From Cupriavidus taiwanensis (GTDB lineage Bacteria; Pseudomonadota; Gammaproteobacteria; Burkholderiales; Burkholderiaceae): a stretch of 19,748 nt of DNA. Positions 17,209 through 19,748 of this stretch are shown in pieces. The stretch covers positions 3,488,791 to 3,508,538 of the forward strand of contig NZ_LT977070.1 of assembly GCF_900250075.1 (NCBI RefSeq), read 5' to 3'. Both the position numbers and the translations under genes were made by a program. The notes below the pieces were generated by a model, which worked only from the letters and a program-made list of their open reading frames with translations, was not told where the DNA came from and made no database searches. Position 1 is the stretch's first letter, and each line of letters starts with the position of its first letter.

Positions 17209-17904
17209 TCAGGCTGCCAGCGTAGCCTGGTCGACACGCACGCCCACGCCCATGGTCGACGAGACCGCAACCTTGCGCAGGTACACGCCCTTGCTGGTGG
17301 CCGGCTTGGCCTTGACCAGCGCGTCCAGCAGCGCCGCCAGGTTGCTCTTCAGCGCGGCGTCTTCGAACGAACGGCGGCCGATGGTGGCGTGGATGATACC
17401 GGCCTTGTCGACACGGAACTGGACCTGACCGGCCTTGGCGTTCTTCACGGCCTGGGCCACATCGGGGGTCACGGTACCGACCTTCGGGTTCGGCATCAGG
17501 CCGCGCGGGCCCAGGATCTGGCCCAGCGTACCGACGATACGCATCGTGTCCGGCGAGGCGATCACGACGTCGAAGTTCAGGTTGCCGGCCTTGACTTGCT
17601 CGGCCAGGTCTTCCATGCCGACGATGTCGGCACCGGCGGCCTTGGCGGCCTCGGCCTTGTCGCCCTGGGCGAACACGGCCACGCGCACCGACTTGCCGGT
17701 ACCGGCGGGCAGCACCACGGAACCACGCACCACCTGGTCCGACTTCTTGGCGTCGATGCCCAGTTGCACGGCCACGTCGATCGACTCGTCGAACTTCGCC
17801 GAGGCGCAGCCCTTCACCAGGCCCAGGGCCTCGTCGATCGGGTAGAACTTGGTACGCTCGATCTTCGCCTTGTTGGCGGCGACGCGCTTGGAAACCTTAG
17901 CCAT
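17209..17904 (-). CDS. rplA: 50S ribosomal protein L1
   Basis: L1 forms the mobile L1 stalk of the 50S subunit near the E site and guides release of deacylated tRNA. The 231-residue product shows the conserved [14 protein letters not shown] block and the usual two-domain length. The ATG opening [14 protein letters not shown] directly abuts the rplK stop (TAAATG, no spacer). Its GGAGG (17913-17917) lies inside the end of rplK, which favours translational coupling. In E. coli, L1 represses rplK-rplA by binding upstream of rplK. A 408-base leader separates it from rplJ. Stop TGA. Confidence 0.99.
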
Positions 17905-18336
17905 TTACAGACCCTCCACGGTGATGCCCATCGAACGAGCCGAACCGGCGATGGTACGCACGGCGGCGTCCAGGTCGGCGGCGGTCAGGTCAGCGTTCTT
18001 GGCCTTGGCGATTTCTTCAGCCTGGGCGCGGGTGATCTTGCCAACCTTGTCGGTGTGCGGCTTCGGCGAACCCTTGGTGATGCCGGCTGCCTTCTTGATC
18101 AGCACGGTCGCCGGCGGCGACTTCATCACGAAGGTGAAGCTCTTGTCGGCGAAGGCGGTAATCACCACCGGCACCGGCAGACCGGGTTCCATACCCTGGG
18201 TCTGGGCGTTGAACGCCTTGCAGAACTCCATGATGTTCAGACCACGCTGACCCAGTGCGGGACCAACGGGCGGGGAGGGATTTGCCTTACCAGCCGGAAT
18301 CTGCAGCTTGATAAAGCCAATGATCTTCTTGGCCAT
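17905..18336 (-). CDS. rplK: 50S ribosomal protein L11
   Basis: L11 binds the GTPase-associated centre of 23S rRNA; it contributes to factor binding, the stringent response through RelA, and thiostrepton sensitivity. The 143-residue product has the N-terminal [21 protein letters not shown] block with the conserved prolines, and the C-terminal rRNA-binding domain with KAAGITKGS. The ATG opening [12 protein letters not shown] has GGAG (18342-18345) 5 bases upstream. It follows nusG by 162 bases of structured spacer and joins rplA without a gap. Stop TAA. Confidence 0.99.
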
Positions 18337-18350
18337 CTCTACTCCAATCC

Positions 18351-18378
18351 GGATCGCTCCACGCGGGGGTTGCGATCC
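18351..18378 (-). promoter_or_regulatory. Candidate L1 translational operator upstream of rplK
   Basis: A 7-bp perfect inverted repeat (GGATCGC / GCGATCC, arms 18351-18357 and 18372-18378, 14-base loop) ends five bases before the rplK ribosome-binding site. In E. coli the L1 repressor site on the rplK-rplA message lies just upstream of rplK. The position agrees; the loop sequence was not matched to the 23S rRNA L1 site. Confidence 0.4.
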
Positions 18379-18400
18379 TGTTGAGTCGTAACGCGCTGTC

Positions 18401-18492
18401 GCCGCACCGGTGGCACGGCCTCACGCTCCTCTTTGGCAGCGCCCTGGGGCACCGCCGCTGCCGGTTGCCGCCCTTTCGGCCGACAACCGGCA
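18401..18492 (-). promoter_or_regulatory. Stable stem-loops after nusG
   Basis: A 12-bp stem with one G-U pair (18459-18470 with 18481-18492), a G-G mismatch, two more pairs and a GAAA tetraloop starts 6 bases past the nusG stop. A second stem GGCAGCG / CGCTGCC (18435-18441 with 18456-18462) shares four bases with it, and a third (18401-18419) follows. None has a T-run, so full termination is not expected. They may separate secE-nusG from rplKA message. Confidence 0.5.
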
Positions 18493-18498
18493 AATTCC

Positions 18499-19080
18499 TT
18501 AAACCTTTTCGACCTGGCCGAACTCGAGCTCGACCGGCGTTGCACGTCCGAAGATGGTGACCGAGACGCGCAGGCGCGATTTCTCGTAATTCACTTCTTC
18601 GACGTTGCCGTTGAAATCGGTGAACGGGCCGTCCTTGACGCGCACCATTTCGCCCACTTCGAACAGCGTCTTGGGACGCGGCTTCTCGACCCCTTCCTGC
18701 ATCTGGGTCATGATCTTGTCGACTTCGCGCTGCGAAATCGGGCTCGGGCGATTGCGGGCGCCGCCCACGAAACCGGTAACCTTGCTGGTGTTCTTCACCA
18801 GGTGCCAGGTCTCGTCGGTCATTTCCATTTCCACCAGCACGTAGCCGGGGAAGAAACGACGCTCGGTGACCGACTTGTGGCCCCCCTTGATTTCCACCAC
18901 TTCTTCGGACGGCACCAGGATGCGGCCAAACTTGTCCTGCATCTCGGCGCGCTCGATGCGCTCCTGCAGCGCGCGTTGCACGCTCTTCTCCATGCCGGAG
19001 TAGGCATGCACCACATACCAGCGCTTCTTCGACGAAGGCGATTCCGGCGCGGCGGTTTCCTGCTGGGCGTTATCCGTCAT
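18499..19080 (-). CDS. nusG: Transcription termination/antitermination factor NusG
   Basis: NusG binds RNA polymerase at the clamp, suppresses pausing, supports Rho termination and links polymerase to the ribosome through S10. The 193-residue product has a polar N-terminal extension (about 1-18), the NGN domain opening with [12 protein letters not shown], the [12 protein letters not shown] core strand block, and a C-terminal KOW domain ([19 protein letters not shown]). The ATG has GAGG 6 bases upstream. It follows secE by 9 bases, so the pair is surely co-transcribed. Stop TAA. Confidence 0.99.
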   Translation of the reverse strand: MTDNAQQETAAPESPSSKKRWYVVHAYSGMEKSVQRALQERIERAEMQDKFGRILVPSEEVVEIKGGHKSVTERRFFPGYVLVEMEMTDETWHLVKNTSKVTGFVGGARNRPSPISQREVDKIMTQMQEGVEKPRPKTLFEVGEMVRVKDGPFTDFNGNVEEVNYEKSRLRVSVTIFGRATPVELEFGQVEKV

Positions 19081-19090
19081 GTGCTACCTC

Positions 19091-19471
19091 TTATTTCCAG
19101 CCCAGCACGAGCGAGAACACCACCCACTCGATGAGCTTGTCCGCCGACCACAGGAACAGGGCCATGACGACGACAAAGACAAAGACCAGTCCCGTCATCT
19201 GCCCGGCTTCCTTGCGCGTCGGCCAGACGACCTTGCGAACTTCCCGATACGATTCCTTGGCGAACCCGATAAAGTCCTTGCCCGGTGCCGACACCAGCGC
19301 AACCACGATACCCAGTGCAATACCACCGAACAGTGCGGCGCCACGTACATAAGACGGTTGCTGTGCCAGTGCATAGAAACCGATGACGCCCGCCACCACC
19401 AGCAGCACCGCGACGCCAAGCATCCACTTGCCGCTGCTGGCATTCACGGTTTCAACATTGGGATTGGCCAT
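19091..19471 (-). CDS. secE: Preprotein translocase subunit SecE
   Basis: SecE clamps and stabilises SecY in the inner-membrane SecYEG channel. The 126-residue product has three hydrophobic segments (about 18-40, 43-63 and 93-122), as in E. coli SecE. The conserved amphipathic cytoplasmic segment FAKESYREVRKVVWPTRKE precedes the last one. I chose the ATG opening MANPNVETV; a TTG three codons upstream would extend the frame, but neither start has a clear ribosome-binding site. It lies between tRNA-Trp and nusG, the usual betaproteobacterial place. Stop TAA. Confidence 0.97.
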   Translation of the reverse strand: MANPNVETVNASSGKWMLGVAVLLVVAGVIGFYALAQQPSYVRGAALFGGIALGIVVALVSAPGKDFIGFAKESYREVRKVVWPTRKEAGQMTGLVFVFVVVMALFLWSADKLIEWVVFSLVLGWK

Positions 19472-19489
19472 GTTTCGCAAACGAGACTA

Positions 19490-19522
19490 AGCCGCGTCAC
19501 GATTGTTCCTCGCGACGCGGCT
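19490..19522 (-). promoter_or_regulatory. Hairpin between tRNA-Trp and secE
   Basis: A 13-bp stem with one G-U pair (19490-19502 with 19510-19522) and a seven-base loop fills most of the gap between the tRNA 3' end and secE. Only scattered T residues follow on the transcribed strand. It may block exonucleases or direct tRNA release from the longer transcript; that is inference. Confidence 0.55.
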
Positions 19523-19530
19523 GATTGATT

Positions 19531-19606
19531 TGGCAGGGGCAGAGGGAATCGAACCCCCAACCTTCGGTTTTGGAGACCGACGCTCTGCCAGTTGAGCTAT
19601 ACCCCT
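19531..19606 (-). tRNA. tRNA-Trp (anticodon CCA)
   Basis: A complete 76-base cloverleaf reads on the minus strand: acceptor AGGGGTA / TGCCCCT, D stem GCTC / GAGC, anticodon stem TCGGT / ACCGA with loop CTCCAAA (anticodon CCA at 19571-19573), five-base variable loop, and T arm GGGGG-TTCGATT-CCCTC. The discriminator is G and the 3' CCA is encoded. It lies between tuf and secE and is flanked by hairpins on both sides, which suggests it is cut out of a longer tuf-tRNA-secE transcript. Confidence 0.98.
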
Positions 19607-19647
19607 AAAACAACTTCGGGGTCGACGCTTGCGCCAACCCCTCTGGC

Positions 19648-19679
19648 AACGAATGCGGCCGGTTGGTGCCGCATTCGCT
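19648..19679 (-). promoter_or_regulatory. Hairpin between tuf and tRNA-Trp
   Basis: A 12-bp stem (perfect 10-bp core CGAATGCGGC / GCCGCATTCG at 19650-19659 with 19668-19677, plus a G-U and an A-T pair) with an eight-base loop starts 10 bases past the tuf stop. The T-run after it is only two bases, so it is a weak terminator at most; a 3'-end or processing structure is more likely. Confidence 0.5.
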
Positions 19680-19689
19680 ATCGAACAGC

Positions 19690-19748
19690 TTAGTCGAGGA
19701 TCTTTGCCACGACGCCGGCGCCGACGGTACGGCCACCTTCGCGGATGG
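19690..19748 (-). CDS. tuf: Elongation factor Tu, second copy (3' end only)
   Basis: Only the last 59 bases are in the window, cut by the right edge. They encode the [18 protein letters not shown] tail followed by TAA, identical in protein sequence to the complete copy at the left end. The DNA differs at one visible base: 19747 is G where the matching base 60 is A, the third position of an Ala codon (GCC versus GCT). This copy leads into tRNA-Trp, secE and nusG. Confidence 0.97.
   Translation of the reverse strand, partial: IREGGRTVGAGVVAKILD

Overview
The window is a core informational gene cluster from a GC-rich betaproteobacterium, most likely Burkholderiaceae and probably Cupriavidus or a close relative such as Ralstonia. 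That placement rests on gene order and on remembered family sequences (RpoB rifampicin region with T in place of E. coli N518, a 396-residue EF-Tu, a 1413-residue RpoC); I could not run a search. Every supported gene is on the minus strand, so transcription runs from high to low coordinates.

In transcription order the layout is: 3' end of a tuf copy (cut by the window edge), tRNA-Trp(CCA), secE, nusG, rplK, rplA, rplJ, rplL, rpoB, rpoC, a strong intrinsic terminator, recQ, a good sigma70-type promoter, rpsL, rpsG, fusA and a second, complete tuf. This is the secE-nusG-rplKAJL-rpoBC cluster joined to the str operon (rpsL-rpsG-fusA-tuf), with one DNA-repair helicase gene, recQ, between them. 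The two tuf copies bracket the whole set as direct repeats.

Functionally, rpoB and rpoC encode the two large RNA polymerase subunits and nusG an elongation factor that binds the enzyme. L11, L1, L10 and L7/L12 form the ribosomal stalks and the factor-binding centre. S12, S7, EF-G and EF-Tu serve decoding and elongation, SecE is part of the SecYEG channel, and tRNA-Trp feeds translation. The recQ product acts in recombination and repair and appears to be transcriptionally separate: a terminator lies upstream of it and the str promoter lies just downstream.

No gene looks broken, transferred or novel, and I see no insertion sequence, CRISPR array, phage or undescribed system. The parts worth a second look are the intergenic regions. 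Nearly every junction carries a GC-rich inverted repeat, and several lie where the known feedback sites (L1, L10, S7) and the rplL-rpoB attenuator/processing region lie in E. coli. The largest gene-free stretches are the rpsL leader (335 bases), the rplL-rpoB spacer (428 bases) and the rplA-rplJ spacer (408 bases).
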